A stretch of 64,000 nucleotides of DNA from Oceanobacillus chungangensis (GTDB taxonomy: Bacteria; Bacillota; Bacilli; Bacillales; Amphibacillaceae): contig NZ_PIOD01000004.1 in the NCBI RefSeq assembly GCF_003369565.1, positions 58,404-122,403 of the forward strand. The letters are read 5' to 3'. Numbering within the stretch: the stretch's first letter is position 1; each line of letters starts with the position of its first letter. Positions 8,450 to 17,520 of this stretch are shown here, in pieces. Below the pieces are notes generated by a model that saw nothing but the letters and a program-made list of their open reading frames with translations, was not told where the DNA came from and did not search any database. The position numbers were made by a program, and so were the translations under genes.

Positions 8450-9427
8450 TTGCCTTTAAGAGAATTACTTTCTACCCATTATAATATCCAAATAGAAGAA
8501 AAAATATGGTTACATGGCAAAGAAGGATATAGGCAGGATAATCAATTTTATTTTACCACTACAAGTGACAACAAGGAAGTAATCTTAATGGAACAAGCCG
8601 CACTTGCCTATTACTTAATGGAAAATGACCATAAACAAATTACAATGCCAATTCCAAATCTATATGGAGAGTGGTTTAGCTCCTTTGCTGATAAAAGTTA
8701 TATGGTTTTTCGAGTTGAACAGCTAAAGCAGGAAAATCGACAAACAGAGGGGAAAGCCCTGGCGATGTTTCATCAATTAGGTTCGGTTTATCGTTATGAG
8801 CCGAAAAATATATCTAGCTATGGTGCATGGAAAGCGTTGTGGATTGAGAAATTGACCGTTTTTGAGACAAAAATTGAACAAGAGGCAAAGCTTCACCCAA
8901 CAGCATATTATCGACTTTTAATGGATAGCCTACCATATTTAATTGGAATAAGCGAAAATGCGATTCAATATATACAAGAAAGTGAGGGGGAACAACGTTT
9001 TCATGAGGTGGATCAAGGAACAATCACATTTAATAGATACTCGAATCAACTTCATGAGCCGATTATCTGGTCTGAGGATTTGGTTTATGATCATCCTGTA
9101 AGAGATATTGCAGAATATATTAGACGTCAATTTTTAATGAATGAACCGGATGAGAAGGTGACAGCTTTTCTATTCGATTATCAGGAGTCACGACCATTAT
9201 CGGTATTTAGCTGGAGACTCATTTATGGGCGGCTGCTTTATCCAATTCCTATATTCGACTTGATTTCCCGCGGTTTTGTTAGTGAAGACTTTGATCAATT
9301 ATACATCGACTTAGCAACCCTATTAGAGCAACAAACAATTTATGAAAAGCGGTTGCGCGGATTTTATCAAAGTGTTGGGGTGGATTCAGATACATGGAAT
9401 ATTCCTGTGGTACAATGGTTAATGTAA
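8450..9427 (+). CDS. yutH: Spore coat-associated protein YutH
   Basis: 325-residue protein of the CotS/YutH group, a kinase-like fold used in endospore coat assembly. The start is TTG at 8450 behind the strong AAGGGGAGGG. The segments GKALAMFHQLGSVY, VDQGTITFNRY and WSEDLVYDHPVRDIAEYIRR correspond to the family. The HPVRDIAEYIR block takes the place of the aminoglycoside-kinase DFG-type region, and a canonical catalytic HGDxxxxN is not evident, so a structural role is more likely than phosphotransfer. Full length. Its presence supports a spore-forming host. Confidence 0.82.
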   Translation: MPLRELLSTHYNIQIEEKIWLHGKEGYRQDNQFYFTTTSDNKEVILMEQAALAYYLMENDHKQITMPIPNLYGEWFSSFADKSYMVFRVEQLKQENRQTEGKALAMFHQLGSVYRYEPKNISSYGAWKALWIEKLTVFETKIEQEAKLHPTAYYRLLMDSLPYLIGISENAIQYIQESEGEQRFHEVDQGTITFNRYSNQLHEPIIWSEDLVYDHPVRDIAEYIRRQFLMNEPDEKVTAFLFDYQESRPLSVFSWRLIYGRLLYPIPIFDLISRGFVSEDFDQLYIDLATLLEQQTIYEKRLRGFYQSVGVDSDTWNIPVVQWLM

Positions 9428-9438
9428 GGAATATTTAG

Positions 9439-9525
9439 GTAGTTAAGAAAGTATGTTGACTATCTTACTGTATAAGTCAACTAAGGCAGTCACCGAAAGC
9501 CGTGGTTAAACCTTAGTTTACTAAT
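9439..9525 (+). repeat. R1 structured repeat, copy A
   Basis: First of five copies of a roughly 90-nt element in this window (others at 11845, 39779, 39870 and 43939). Begins GTAGTTAAGAAAGT and contains a first short hairpin. The outer stem of the second hairpin pairs AACTAAGG (9479-9486) with CCTTAGTT (9511-9518), and the inner motif ACCGAAAG...GTGGT is shared. It ends at the ATG of the following dehydrogenase gene. Confidence 0.75.
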
Positions 9526-10507
9526 GAAGAGAGGGAGAAGGCTGGAGAAAAAACGTATTTATATTACAAGAAAATTAAATGAAGCTGTACTTGCACCTTA
9601 TGCTGACTTATTCGAAATCCGCATGTGGGGGAAAGAAGAGGAACCTGTACCGAGAGATATTTTATTAAAAGAAGTAAAAGATATAGATGGACTTTTCTGC
9701 ATGCTAAGTGACAAAATCGATGAAGAACTATTACAGCATGCGCATAACTTAAAAGTCGTTTCTAATTTAGCAGTAGGGTACGACAATATTGATTTAGAAG
9801 CAGCGAGTGAACATGGGGTCATTGCAACGAATACACCGGACGTATTAACAGAAACAACTGCAGATTTAGGATTTGCATTATTAATGGCTACTGCTCGCCG
9901 AATCGTGGAAGCGAATCATTATATTAAAACAAATAAATGGCAAAACTGGGCTCCTTTTTTGCTTGCAGGGGCTGACATTCATCATAAAACCATTGGCATT
10001 GTAGGTATGGGCCGAATTGGAGAAGCAATTGCAAGAAGAGCCAAGGGATTTGGTATGAACATCCTTTACCACAATCGCTCACGCAAACCGGCCGCTGAAG
10101 AAGAATTGCAAGCAACCTATGTAAGCTTCGAGCAATTGATTGGTGAGGCAGATTTCATCGTTTCTGTTGTGCCGTTCACACCAGAGACGAATAAAATTTT
10201 CAACAAAGCAGCATTTGAAAAGATGAAGCAGACTGCTATTTTTATCAACATTTCTCGAGGTGCAACAGTAGATGAGGATGCACTTGTAGAGGCAATTCGG
10301 ACGAAAACAATTAAAGCTGCAGGTCTTGATGTATTTGAAGTGGAACCAATCACCAGTGATCATCCACTGATGCAATTAGACAATGTGGTATGTATTCCAC
10401 ATATTGGTTCTGCAAGCGAAGAAACACGAACAGAGATGATTCGTCTTTGCATGGATAATATTGCAGGGGTACTCAGTGGAACAGGAGCAAAAACAGCAAT
10501 TCGGTAA
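9524..10507 (+). CDS. D-2-hydroxyacid dehydrogenase (glyoxylate/hydroxypyruvate reductase type)
   Basis: NAD(P)-dependent dehydrogenase of the D-isomer family that reduces glyoxylate, hydroxypyruvate or 2-keto acids. The Rossmann motif is GIVGMGRIGEAIARRAKGFG; the signature block NISRGATVDEDALVEAI and the catalytic histidine in CIPHIGSASEETR are present, as is the N-terminal substrate loop SNLAVGYDNID. Family length is about 320-330. The start is uncertain. The ATG at 9524 has no Shine-Dalgarno and falls in the last bases of repeat copy A. GAGGGAG at 9531-9537 instead points to a CTG at 9542, giving 321 residues starting (M)EKKRIYITRKL, which fits homologues better. Downstream is a terminator shared with the convergent nifU-like gene. 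Confidence 0.85.
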   Translation: MKRGRRLEKKRIYITRKLNEAVLAPYADLFEIRMWGKEEEPVPRDILLKEVKDIDGLFCMLSDKIDEELLQHAHNLKVVSNLAVGYDNIDLEAASEHGVIATNTPDVLTETTADLGFALLMATARRIVEANHYIKTNKWQNWAPFLLAGADIHHKTIGIVGMGRIGEAIARRAKGFGMNILYHNRSRKPAAEEELQATYVSFEQLIGEADFIVSVVPFTPETNKIFNKAAFEKMKQTAIFINISRGATVDEDALVEAIRTKTIKAAGLDVFEVEPITSDHPLMQLDNVVCIPHIGSASEETRTEMIRLCMDNIAGVLSGTGAKTAIR

Positions 10508-10544
10508 GTGCTAAACAGACAATTATAAATGGACCTGAATAAAA

Positions 10545-10592
10545 AACTGCACCACCAATTGTTAGAGTGTGTCTAAAAATTGGGGTGCAGTT
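10545..10592. terminator. Bidirectional terminator
   Basis: Stem AACTGCACC (10545-10553) pairing with GGTGCAGTT (10584-10592), extended by an internal AATT pairing. Lies between convergent genes. Confidence 0.7.
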
Positions 10593-10622
10593 CATTGACT
10601 GTCTACCTTTAGAATGATTTAT

Positions 10623-10847
10623 TTAAAAAACTTGTTCGATTTCTTTAACACCAGGAACCTCAGCCATTAATGCACGTTCAATTCCTGCTTTTAATGTAAT
10701 TGTAGAACTTGGGCAGTTTCCACAAGCACCCATAAGACGAAGAAGGACAATACCTTCATCATCAACATCAATCAATTCTACATCTCCACCGTCACGCAGT
10801 AAGAATGGACGCAACTTATTTAATACTTCTTGTACTTGTTCTTGCAT
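10623..10847 (-). CDS. yutI: NifU C-terminal domain Fe-S scaffold/carrier YutI
   Basis: 74-residue protein consisting only of the NifU C-terminal (Nfu) domain. The cluster-binding motif is CxxC in [19 protein letters not shown], and [17 protein letters not shown] is the domain's N-terminal signature. Nfu proteins carry Fe-S clusters to apo-proteins in the SUF pathway. The frame is open upstream to 10868, but the ATG at 10847 follows GAAGGTGG and matches family length. It lies near the IscA-type gene at 11431, so two Fe-S trafficking proteins are close together, as in the Bacillus yut cluster. Confidence 0.9.
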   Translation of the reverse strand: MQEQVQEVLNKLRPFLLRDGGDVELIDVDDEGIVLLRLMGACGNCPSSTITLKAGIERALMAEVPGVKEIEQVF

Positions 10848-10869
10848 AATCCACCTTCTCCTTCCCACA

Positions 10870-11218
10870 CACCTATATTATATTATGAAATTCTTTTAAA
10901 AACTATTGAGTAAGTTATATAATATTTTACCATACACAATCAAAATTGCCTAATTGATAACTATTCTCTATTATTGTATTCCTAAATTCTGATTTTGTAA
11001 ATAAAAAGAATTAAGCAATTGATAGGTGTTTAATAAAAGAAGGTTCAAGGAGAGGGCATCATAATGCTTGGCTGCTTTTAAAATTGGGATTGAAGTTACT
11101 CGTTCCAACATAAAATCTATTTCATTTTTAACTGATTATTGATATTTATATTCGATATAAATTACGAACAAGTGACATACTCGAGTTCATTATTTTGTAT
11201 TTAGATTCTACATCTATT
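10870..11218. other. Intergenic region, no gene seen
   Basis: AT-rich interval upstream of the IscA-type gene. No open frame with a ribosome binding site was found. The right part continues into the inverted-repeat element R3. Confidence 0.55.
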
Positions 11219-11220
11219 TT

Positions 11221-11292
11221 CAGCGGAAGAAATACACGAAGACTCACCAGGCCCCGCGGAAAGCGAAGTGTATTTCTGAGCGACTGGCCTGT
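11221..11292 (+). repeat. R3 dispersed inverted-repeat element, copy a
   Basis: GC-richer block with inverted arms GAAATACAC (11229-11237) and GTGTATTTC (11268-11276), preceded by AGCGGAA and followed by a CGACTGGCCTG tail. A second partial copy on the other strand is at 46640-46733 (shared AGCGGAAGAAATACACGAAG). The GCGGAAG-ATACACGAAGACTC theme is, from memory, frequent in intergenic DNA of Bacillaceae. Confidence 0.6.
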
Positions 11293-11430
11293 GAGTAATT
11301 CCCATCCTAAGTTATGTCCCTATTGATAAATGAAACAATTGGCATAAATCATTTAGTTGTATAACAGAATAGTTATTTGTATAATTATTATAGGAAGCTA
11401 ATGTATGAAAAGGAATCGGAGGGGAAAGAA

Positions 11431-11787
11431 ATGATCATTAATTTAACAGAAAATGCAAGTATGCAAATAAGAGAAATGATGAAAGAAGAATCTGCTGATG
11501 CCGTTCTCCGCTTTGGGGTCAGAGGTGGCGGATGCAGTGGGTTATCTTACTCATTAGGATTTGATTATGAAGTTAACGATGAATTAGATACAGTAGAAGA
11601 AATAAATGGAATCCCAATAGCGATTTTTAGTCAGGATATTCCTGTTATCGAAGGAACTACAATTGATTTTAAACAAAATATGATGGGCGGCGGATTCAGC
11701 ATCGAAAATCCAAACGCTATTCTTTCATGTGGTTGTGGTTCCTCTTTTAGAACGAAGGAAAATGTTGGAACACCTGGGGATTGCTAA
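11431..11787 (+). CDS. yutM: IscA/HesB-type Fe-S protein YutM
   Basis: 118-residue A-type carrier for Fe-S cluster delivery. Three cysteines are in the invariant positions: RGGGCSGLSY and SCGCGSSF near the end. ENASMQIREMM is the typical N-terminus. An upstream extension to 11377 is open, but the ATG at 11431 is preceded by GGAGGGG and gives the normal size. A terminator follows at once. Transfers clusters to apo-enzymes together with the Nfu-type YutI encoded nearby. Confidence 0.9.
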   Translation: MIINLTENASMQIREMMKEESADAVLRFGVRGGGCSGLSYSLGFDYEVNDELDTVEEINGIPIAIFSQDIPVIEGTTIDFKQNMMGGGFSIENPNAILSCGCGSSFRTKENVGTPGDC

Positions 11788-11803
11788 TAAAATCATAAAC
11801 AAC

Positions 11804-11843
11804 AAAAAGCAGCAATGGATTTATCTTCCTCTGCTGCTTTTTT
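11804..11843 (+). terminator. Terminator after yutM
   Basis: Stem AAAAAGCAGCA with TGCTGCTTTTTT, followed by the T run. It abuts repeat copy B. Confidence 0.85.
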
Positions 11844-11844
11844 G

Positions 11845-11930
11845 GTAGTTAAGAGAGTCCACAAACTTTCTTAATGAATAAGTGCAGCTAAGGTGTCACC
11901 GAAAAGCTTGGTTAAACCTTAGCTTCCTAA
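11845..11930 (+). repeat. R1 structured repeat, copy B
   Basis: Second copy of the roughly 90-nt element. First hairpin AAGAGAGT (11851-11858) with ACTTTCTT (11865-11872). Second hairpin AGCTAAGG (11886-11893) with CCTTAGCT (11917-11924). The G-C pair here replaces the A-T pair at the same position of copy A, a compensatory change. Confidence 0.75.
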
Positions 11931-11990
11931 TATAATAGCAAAGTATAAAAAAATCCCCTTTTTCAAATCCCATAACAGGAGAGGTCGCGT

Positions 11991-12236
11991 CCAGCTCCAG
12001 CGCCGGTGCTCCTAGCGAGACTTCCATCATCTCCGTACGATAAAGAAGACTTGCCGATTGTTTACACATGAGGCTTAGTCGCGCTTATACCCTTGCGTGA
12101 AAGTCAACATCGACTCGCTTGCGCTCCCAAAGAGTTTCCTTTATCTCCTAAGAAGGAATGTTCGACACGTCGATCCACCCCAAACTGCGGGGCACAGTCC
12201 GTACACAGCACAAACTAGCTTTAAGCTTTTGTTTTA
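11991..12236. repeat. R2 long GC-richer repeat, copy 1
   Basis: Begins CCAGCTCCAGCGCC and shares ordered blocks with the copy at 19043: TGCTCCTA-CGAGACTTCC, CTCCGTACGAT, CAACATCGA-TCGCTT, GTTTCCTTTATCTC, CACCCC, CAGTCCGTAC. It carries about 60 nt of extra sequence in the middle. It ends against the stop codon of the convergent ferredoxin-NADP reductase gene. Confidence 0.7.
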
Positions 12237-13232
12237 TCAAACAGGTAAATCCATATCTGATGAATGCTTTGGTTGTAATCTTGCTTTCGGATCGATGTAT
12301 TGTTTCGCATGATTAACTGCGGTTGGTCCTTCACCGAATCCAGTAGCGATTAGTTTCACTTTCCCATCATATGTACAGATGTCACCTGCTGCATAAATTC
12401 CAGGGATATTTGTTTCCATTTTGGAATTGACAACGATACTATTTTTCTCAATGTCCAATCCCCATTCCTTAATTGGTCCAAGTGTAGAAATGAATCCATA
12501 ATTACAAAGAATTGAATCTACCGTAAGCTCCATTTTCCGATCGCCTTTTACCTCTTCTAAAATTAGCCTCTCAATCTTATCGGATGTCATAATTTCAGTT
12601 GGAACAAATGGAGTAACGATATTTACAGTGGAAGCTTGGAGTTTAGCGACACTATGCTCATGTGCACGGAATTGATCACGACGATGGATGAGCGTTACTT
12701 TATCAGCGACTTGCTCAAGCATCAAGGCCCAGTCGACAGCGGAATCTCCACCACCTAATAGTGCAACATGCTGACCCTTAAACTGGTTCATGTCCTTCAC
12801 GTAATAATGAAGATTATTCCCTTCGAATTGTTCGCTATCCCCAATGTTTAAACGACGAGGCTGAAAAGCACCATTCCCCGCAGTGATTATTATGGTTCTC
12901 GTATAATGGATTTCACCAGTATTCGATGTAAGCTTAAAGGAATCATCGTCTAAGCGCTCGACCGTATCAATTGCTTGATTAAGTACGATTGACGGCTCGA
13001 ATACGCTTGCTTGTTTTTCTAGATTATCTACTAAATCCTGGGCACGAACTTTCGGAAACCCTGCAACGTCGTATATATACTTCTCTGGATATAGGGCAGA
13101 TAATTGTCCACCGACTTGTGGTAAGCTTTCGATTATTTTAACACTTGCTTGACGCATACCACCATAAAACGCTGTAAATAAACCGATGGGACCTGCGCCA
13201 ATAATCGTAATGTCATATACATTTTCAGACAT
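12237..13232 (-). CDS. yumC: Ferredoxin/flavodoxin-NADP+ reductase, thioredoxin reductase-like (YumC type)
   Basis: 331-residue flavoenzyme that moves electrons between NADPH and ferredoxin or flavodoxin. The FAD motif is [19 protein letters not shown] at residue 10 and the NADP motif is [12 protein letters not shown] at about 160; [13 protein letters not shown] is the second FAD contact. The CxxC redox pair of true thioredoxin reductases is absent, which is the diagnostic of this FNR class. ATG at 13232 follows GAGGTATTTTTTCC, a serviceable if distant site. Nearby Fe-S and NDH-type genes fit a redox cluster conserved in Bacillus. Confidence 0.9.
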   Translation of the reverse strand: MSENVYDITIIGAGPIGLFTAFYGGMRQASVKIIESLPQVGGQLSALYPEKYIYDVAGFPKVRAQDLVDNLEKQASVFEPSIVLNQAIDTVERLDDDSFKLTSNTGEIHYTRTIIITAGNGAFQPRRLNIGDSEQFEGNNLHYYVKDMNQFKGQHVALLGGGDSAVDWALMLEQVADKVTLIHRRDQFRAHEHSVAKLQASTVNIVTPFVPTEIMTSDKIERLILEEVKGDRKMELTVDSILCNYGFISTLGPIKEWGLDIEKNSIVVNSKMETNIPGIYAAGDICTYDGKVKLIATGFGEGPTAVNHAKQYIDPKARLQPKHSSDMDLPV

Positions 13233-13536
13233 GGAAAAAATACCTCATTTCTTTCTAATTATTCATATCTCAATTTTAACACAAACCAATCGATACTGAG
13301 TAGCAATGCAAATTATGATTAAAGAAAACGTCTTGGCTAATGAATCTAAGAACAAATAACCAAAGATAAGAAATTTCCGTCTGTAAGAAGGTACGTTTAC
13401 TTTAATTAACATTATTGGAAATTTATCCCAATTACAAATTAGCTATTAAGGGTTGAAAAAAATAACGAAAACCGCTACTATAAGCAATGGGCATATATTA
13501 CAAATGTGTAACAAAATGATTATAGTTTGATTACTT

Positions 13537-13562
13537 ACCTGTTTTTCTATTAAAAACAGGTC
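13537..13562. promoter_or_regulatory. Inverted repeat upstream of yutJ
   Basis: Perfect inverted repeat ACCTGTTTTT - CTATT - AAAAACAGGT, 31 nt before the yutJ start in the divergent intergenic region (13233-13592). It could be an operator or a hairpin in the 5' leader; no known binding consensus is recognised. The rest of this intergenic region shows nothing else. Confidence 0.4.
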
Positions 13563-13592
13563 AACATAATTTAAATATTGGAAGTGAAAAAT

Positions 13593-14810
13593 ATGCATAA
13601 GCCACATGTAGTAATCATTGGTGCCGGGTATGGCGGAATCATGACTACAGTGAAATTGCAGAAACTATTTGGAATAGGGCAAATTAAGATTACCCTTGTG
13701 AACAAGGAAGATTATCACTATCAAACAACATGGCTACATGAAAATGCTGCTGGTACTTTGCATCATGATCGGACAAGAATCCCAATTAAAGAAGTCGTGG
13801 ATATGAATAAGGTTGATTTTATTATTGATACCGTTGTTTCAATTAATCCTTCTGAAAAAAAGGTGAAGCTGAAAAACGGAGAATTAGCGTATGATATGCT
13901 TGTCATTGGCTTAGGATTTGAGAAGACGACATTTGGAATACCAGGGATTAGAGATCATGCATTTTCAATTGAAAGTATTAATAGCGCTCGCTTAATTAGA
14001 GAGCATTTAGAATATAATTTTGCGAATTATCATCTTGATAAAGTGAATGATAATGCGCGTTTGAATATTGTGATTGGCGGCGGAGGTTTCACAGGCATGG
14101 AATTTGCAGGTGAATTGGTCAACCGTATACCAGAGCTGAGTGCCGAATATGATATTGAGAAAGCACTCGTACGTGTTATTATTTTAGAAGCCTCATCTAC
14201 AGTTCTGCAAGGCTTTGATCCTCAATTAGTTGAATATGCTATGACCTCTCTTCAATCTCGTGGCGTTGAGTTTGTTACAAATGCAGCAATTAAAGAATGT
14301 ACACAGGACTCGGTTATTTATGAAAAAGATGGTAAAAAATGTGAAATTCCTTCGAAGACCATCATATGGTCTGCAGGGGTAAGAGCAAATTGTATTGTTG
14401 AACAATCTGGTTTTGAGACAAATTGTGGGAAAGTTGAAGTAAGAGACGACTTACGTTCACCAGAATATGACGATGTTTTTGTTGTCGGTGACTGTGCAAT
14501 GATTATTGATAAAGAAACGGATAGCCCATTTCCACCAACTGCACAAATTGCTATCCAACAATCTTCAGTTATCGCGCATAACATTAAGGCATTGATCGAA
14601 GGAAAAGCAACAGAGCCATTTAAAGCAAAATCATTAGGTACTGTAGCATCGCTCGGACACCATGATGCAATAGGTGTTGTTTTAAATAACCGGAAAGTAT
14701 TTGGTTGGAAAGCTTCTGTGATGAAGAAAATTATCGATAACCGATATCTTTTAAAACTTGGTGGAATAGGCTTAGTAATGAAGAAAGGAAAGTTTAATTT
14801 CTTTTACTAA
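13593..14810 (+). CDS. yutJ: Type II NADH dehydrogenase-like flavoprotein YutJ
   Basis: 405-residue peripheral membrane flavoprotein of the NDH-2 family, expected to oxidise NAD(P)H and reduce quinone. FAD motif VVIIGAGYGGIMTTVKL at the N-terminus; second Rossmann motif NIVIGGGGFTGMEFAGEL at about 165; VFVVGDCAMI near 295 is the second flavin contact and PPTAQIAIQQS follows as in NDH-2. The ATG at 13593 is preceded by GGAAGTG; an in-frame TTG at 13578 is less likely. Menaquinone, the probable acceptor, is made by the men genes in this window. Confidence 0.85.
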   Translation: MHKPHVVIIGAGYGGIMTTVKLQKLFGIGQIKITLVNKEDYHYQTTWLHENAAGTLHHDRTRIPIKEVVDMNKVDFIIDTVVSINPSEKKVKLKNGELAYDMLVIGLGFEKTTFGIPGIRDHAFSIESINSARLIREHLEYNFANYHLDKVNDNARLNIVIGGGGFTGMEFAGELVNRIPELSAEYDIEKALVRVIILEASSTVLQGFDPQLVEYAMTSLQSRGVEFVTNAAIKECTQDSVIYEKDGKKCEIPSKTIIWSAGVRANCIVEQSGFETNCGKVEVRDDLRSPEYDDVFVVGDCAMIIDKETDSPFPPTAQIAIQQSSVIAHNIKALIEGKATEPFKAKSLGTVASLGHHDAIGVVLNNRKVFGWKASVMKKIIDNRYLLKLGGIGLVMKKGKFNFFY

Positions 14811-14811
14811 T

Positions 14812-14916
14812 CGTCAAGCGTAAGCGCCGTGCTCCTAGGGAGACTTACCTTACCTCAGTGCTTCGCTGAACAGGAGCATGCGCTTTGTTCACTATGCACA
14901 CGCTTAAGCAAGGGCA
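14812..14916. repeat. R2-type repeat, short copy 2
   Basis: Contains AAGCGCCGTGCTCCTAGGG and AGACTT matching the left part of R2 copies 1 and 3, then diverges into CAGGAGCATGCGCTTTG. It starts two bases after the yutJ stop, so again at a gene 3' end. It makes a false N-terminal extension of the next open frame. Confidence 0.55.
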
Positions 14917-14999
14917 GTTGTATGCCTTTGCTTTTTCTTTGTTTTATTATAAGATTAAGGTTGTATGATTACATAGGGGATACGGGGGGAGTTTCCACA

Positions 15000-15311
15000 T
15001 TGGTACAATTAGTCGTTTCCATATTATTATATTTTGTTATCTTTTTTGGTATTGCATTTATTCTAAATATGTTGATTAGAAAAACATGGGTAATGTCATA
15101 TTTATATCCTGTTATCATTATTCTCATAATCGATAATATTTCTACGTGGGAATATTTTACAAATACCAGAAATGCCTTCTCTGCTTTAGGTAATAAATTA
15201 ATGAATTTAACCACAGTAGACATCATTATTTTACTGGCTGGTTTTGCTGGAACTATCGTTTCGGGTATCGTTATAAAACTATTACGTAAGAGCGGCTATC
15301 GAATGTTTTAA
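15000..15311 (+). CDS. yuiB: YuiB-like membrane protein
   Basis: Integral membrane protein of 103 residues with three predicted helices: VVSILLYFVIFFGIAFILNM, then a segment around SYLYPVIIILIID, then TVDIIILLAGFAGTIVSGIVI. Start chosen at TTG 15000, behind GGGGGGAG. The upstream open extension to 14829 is derived from repeat DNA and has no ribosome site. Location after yutJ and before yuiC and length match B. subtilis YuiB, whose role is unknown. Probably co-transcribed with yuiC. Confidence 0.75.
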   Translation: MVQLVVSILLYFVIFFGIAFILNMLIRKTWVMSYLYPVIIILIIDNISTWEYFTNTRNAFSALGNKLMNLTTVDIIILLAGFAGTIVSGIVIKLLRKSGYRMF

Positions 15312-15371
15312 TAGATTTCATGCATAATTCCTCTCAGATTGGACATGATGACATCCAGAGAGGTGTTAATC

Positions 15372-16046
15372 ATGGAATTAAAATTGTTTATACGAAGAAT
15401 CGTTATGACGCTGTTATTTTTGGCAGCATTAATCGTCACAGCATCATCGATATCAAATGTGACGTTTCAAGATATTAAAACGTTGACTGAGAATATTTAT
15501 AATGACCGTCTAAGCCATGTACAGCAAGCATCAGAGTATCGACAGGTAGCCTTGAAGGATAAGCATTTAAACATCGTAGAAGGAAAGAAAACATTAATCT
15601 CGAATGATGAAATAAAGGGACCAAACTCACTGGAAGAGGTAATTGACTTTGATCAGTATCCGACTGCTACCGTCGTTGCGACAGGATATACTGCAGGGGT
15701 GGAATCAACTGGGAAAACAAGCTCCCATCCTGAATATGGTATAACCTTTTCGGGTGTTAAAGTGAAGCGAGACTTGTATTCTACCATTGCTGCAGATTTA
15801 GATGTTTATCCAATTGGAACAATTCTCTACATTCCAGATTATGGGTATGGTGTTGTAGCGGATAAGGGAAGTGCCATTACTGGGAATAAAATTGATCTAT
15901 ACTATCATACGGTAGATGATGTATTCGCCGAATGGGGGAAACGTGAGCTCGATGTATATATTGTAGAAATCGGTGACGGAACATTAACAGAAGAAACTTT
16001 AGTTCAATTAAATGAAACAGAGGCATTACAAGTATTTCGCCAATAA
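15372..16046 (+). CDS. yuiC: 3D-domain cell-wall protein YuiC (stationary-phase lytic transglycosylase type)
   Basis: 224-residue protein anchored by one N-terminal helix (residues 9-30) with an extracytoplasmic C-terminal 3D domain. The three aspartates of the fold are seen in [21 protein letters not shown] and [32 protein letters not shown] is the start of the double-psi beta-barrel. B. subtilis YuiC-type proteins cleave glycan strands. The ATG at 15372 has AGAGAGGTG six bases upstream; earlier ATGs in frame lack such a site. Confidence 0.87.
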   Translation: MELKLFIRRIVMTLLFLAALIVTASSISNVTFQDIKTLTENIYNDRLSHVQQASEYRQVALKDKHLNIVEGKKTLISNDEIKGPNSLEEVIDFDQYPTATVVATGYTAGVESTGKTSSHPEYGITFSGVKVKRDLYSTIAADLDVYPIGTILYIPDYGYGVVADKGSAITGNKIDLYYHTVDDVFAEWGKRELDVYIVEIGDGTLTEETLVQLNETEALQVFRQ

Positions 16047-16066
16047 ATAGTTGAATAAGTATGAAA

Positions 16067-16097
16067 AACAAGACTTCCATGATTGGAGGTCTTGTTT
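16067..16097 (+). terminator. Terminator after yuiC
   Basis: Stem AAACAAGAC.TCCA with TGG.GTCTTGTTT around a 4-nt loop. Confidence 0.75.
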
Positions 16098-16190
16098 CGT
16101 TTTTGCTATTAGTATTAATCGCTCAGAATATGCAATGTGTTCCGCTACTGACAGTAGCTTTTTGTTTTCTGGGCTATTTCGTAGGTTTTT

Positions 16191-16664
16191 TTAATAAAAG
16201 GAATATAACAGAAAGGCGATGAGGATTCCAGTTATGCCGCCTATAAATACTTCGCTTGGCTGATGCCCTAGGAGTTCTTTTAATTCCTTACGTTTTTCAT
16301 ATTCTTCTTTTCTATTCCAATCCTTTGCTCCATCAAAGAATAGTTGGAAATCCTTCAATAACCGATTTAAGACAACGGCTTGCTCACCTGCGTGTCTTCG
16401 GACTCCTGAGGCATCAAACATCGTGATAACACTAAACACAGCAGAAAGGGCGAAAATAGTGCTTGTAACGCCGTCGACGATGCCGATACCTGTTGTTAGG
16501 GCTGTAACTGCAGCAGAGTGGCTGCTTGGCATTCCACCGGTGCTAAATGCTAAACTAGGTGTGAATTCTCTCGTTGCAATAAATCTTATTGGGATTTTAA
16601 CTACCTGGGCAAAAACAATAGCAATTAATGCTGCCCAAAGCGGGAAATTCATAAATAATTCCAT
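16191..16664 (-). CDS. yuiD: Divergent PAP2-family membrane phosphatase YuiD
   Basis: 157-residue membrane protein of the DivPAP (acid phosphatase/VanZ-related) family. Phosphatase-like motifs are present: GGMPSSHSAAVTAL and ASGVRRHAGEQA, followed by LGHQPSEVFIGGITGI, which resembles the PAP2 third motif GHQ. Hydrophobic segments are at the N-terminus, at residues 55-85 and at the end. It probably dephosphorylates a lipid or prenyl phosphate at the membrane; the substrate is not known. Same order as B. subtilis, between yuiC and the bioY paralogue. Confidence 0.82.
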   Translation of the reverse strand: MELFMNFPLWAALIAIVFAQVVKIPIRFIATREFTPSLAFSTGGMPSSHSAAVTALTTGIGIVDGVTSTIFALSAVFSVITMFDASGVRRHAGEQAVVLNRLLKDFQLFFDGAKDWNRKEEYEKRKELKELLGHQPSEVFIGGITGILIAFLLYSFY

Positions 16665-16871
16665 ATCTATATTCTACGTCCTTTCTGCTCCATTAAGTAG
16701 AACTCTATTGTGTGCAGTTCATCGATATTTTATTACAATAGATTATCTCGATGGTTCGATTAATAAATGATGTTGTTATTTTACCATATGAGTGTGTGAA
16801 GGTAAATAAAGTGGGGAGGTCTATGGGGATTCTGTTTTCAACCAGAAAAAATGTAAAATAAGGAAACAAAA

Positions 16872-16898
16872 AGCGAAGGCTCTTGATAAGCCTTCGTA
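16872..16898 (-). terminator. Terminator after bioY
   Basis: Stem CGAAGGCT / AGCCTTCG around a 7-nt loop, with a T run on the - strand. Confidence 0.75.
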
Positions 16899-16910
16899 CC
16901 AATAGTTAAA

Positions 16911-17498
16911 TTACGCTCGTTGCCAGAGTAACGGTAATCGTTTCGTTATGTTTACCATGAAGGTAGCTGCTACAATAGAAAGTATCGCATCCTTTATCAA
17001 GAATGGAATCATTCCAATCCAGGCGATGGAGTAAGATATTGTGAGCTCGAGCCATGTGTTCATGGCAATATACATATACGAAACACCTAACCCATAATTA
17101 ATAAGTAATCCAATAATGGCTGCAACTGTGTAGATTAATATTGATGGAGACTTATACCACTCAGCGATAAGACCGACGAAATAGGCAACAAATATAAAGG
17201 AAATGATGAATCCGCCTGTGGGACTTATTAAAGCGAATGGTCCACCTTCAAGTCCTGCAAATATTGGCACACCTGCTGTGCCTAGTAATAAGTATGTAAG
17301 CATGGATAATGAACCAAGTCTTTTTCCTAACATGAAACCAGCTAAGATTGCAAAGAATGTTTGTAAAGATAATGGAACAGATGTACCGCCGATTGGAACG
17401 GCTAATATAGGAAACCATACGGTAATATTCGCGCCAATAGCCATTAAGCAAACAAATACTGCCCCATATGTTAAATCAATTGCACGTAAACGTCTCAT
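16911..17498 (-). CDS. bioY: Biotin ECF transporter S component BioY
   Basis: 195-residue membrane protein with six helices, the substrate-binding subunit of energy-coupling factor biotin uptake. Family blocks are IPIGGTSVPLSLQTFFAILAG and GPFALISPTGGFIISF, including the conserved GxxG-T-G-F segment that lines the biotin pocket. ATG at 17498 follows GGGGGAG. The shared EcfA/EcfT energising genes are not in the window, as usual when they sit with ribosomal protein genes. A promoter overlapped by a BirA-type operator lies just upstream, so expression should respond to biotin. It corresponds in position to B. subtilis yuiG. Confidence 0.92.
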   Translation of the reverse strand: MRRLRAIDLTYGAVFVCLMAIGANITVWFPILAVPIGGTSVPLSLQTFFAILAGFMLGKRLGSLSMLTYLLLGTAGVPIFAGLEGGPFALISPTGGFIISFIFVAYFVGLIAEWYKSPSILIYTVAAIIGLLINYGLGVSYMYIAMNTWLELTISYSIAWIGMIPFLIKDAILSIVAATFMVNITKRLPLLWQRA

Positions 17499-17520
17499 AT
17501 TACTCCCCCTTTTTTAAAAA

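Noticed and set aside
12097..12312. 71-codon frame over repeat R2 and the yumC end
   Set aside because: Shadow of repeat DNA and the antisense of yumC.
14829..14999. N-terminal extension of YuiB
   Set aside because: Encoded by repeat DNA, not hydrophobic like the rest, and a strong ribosome site sits directly before the TTG at 15000.
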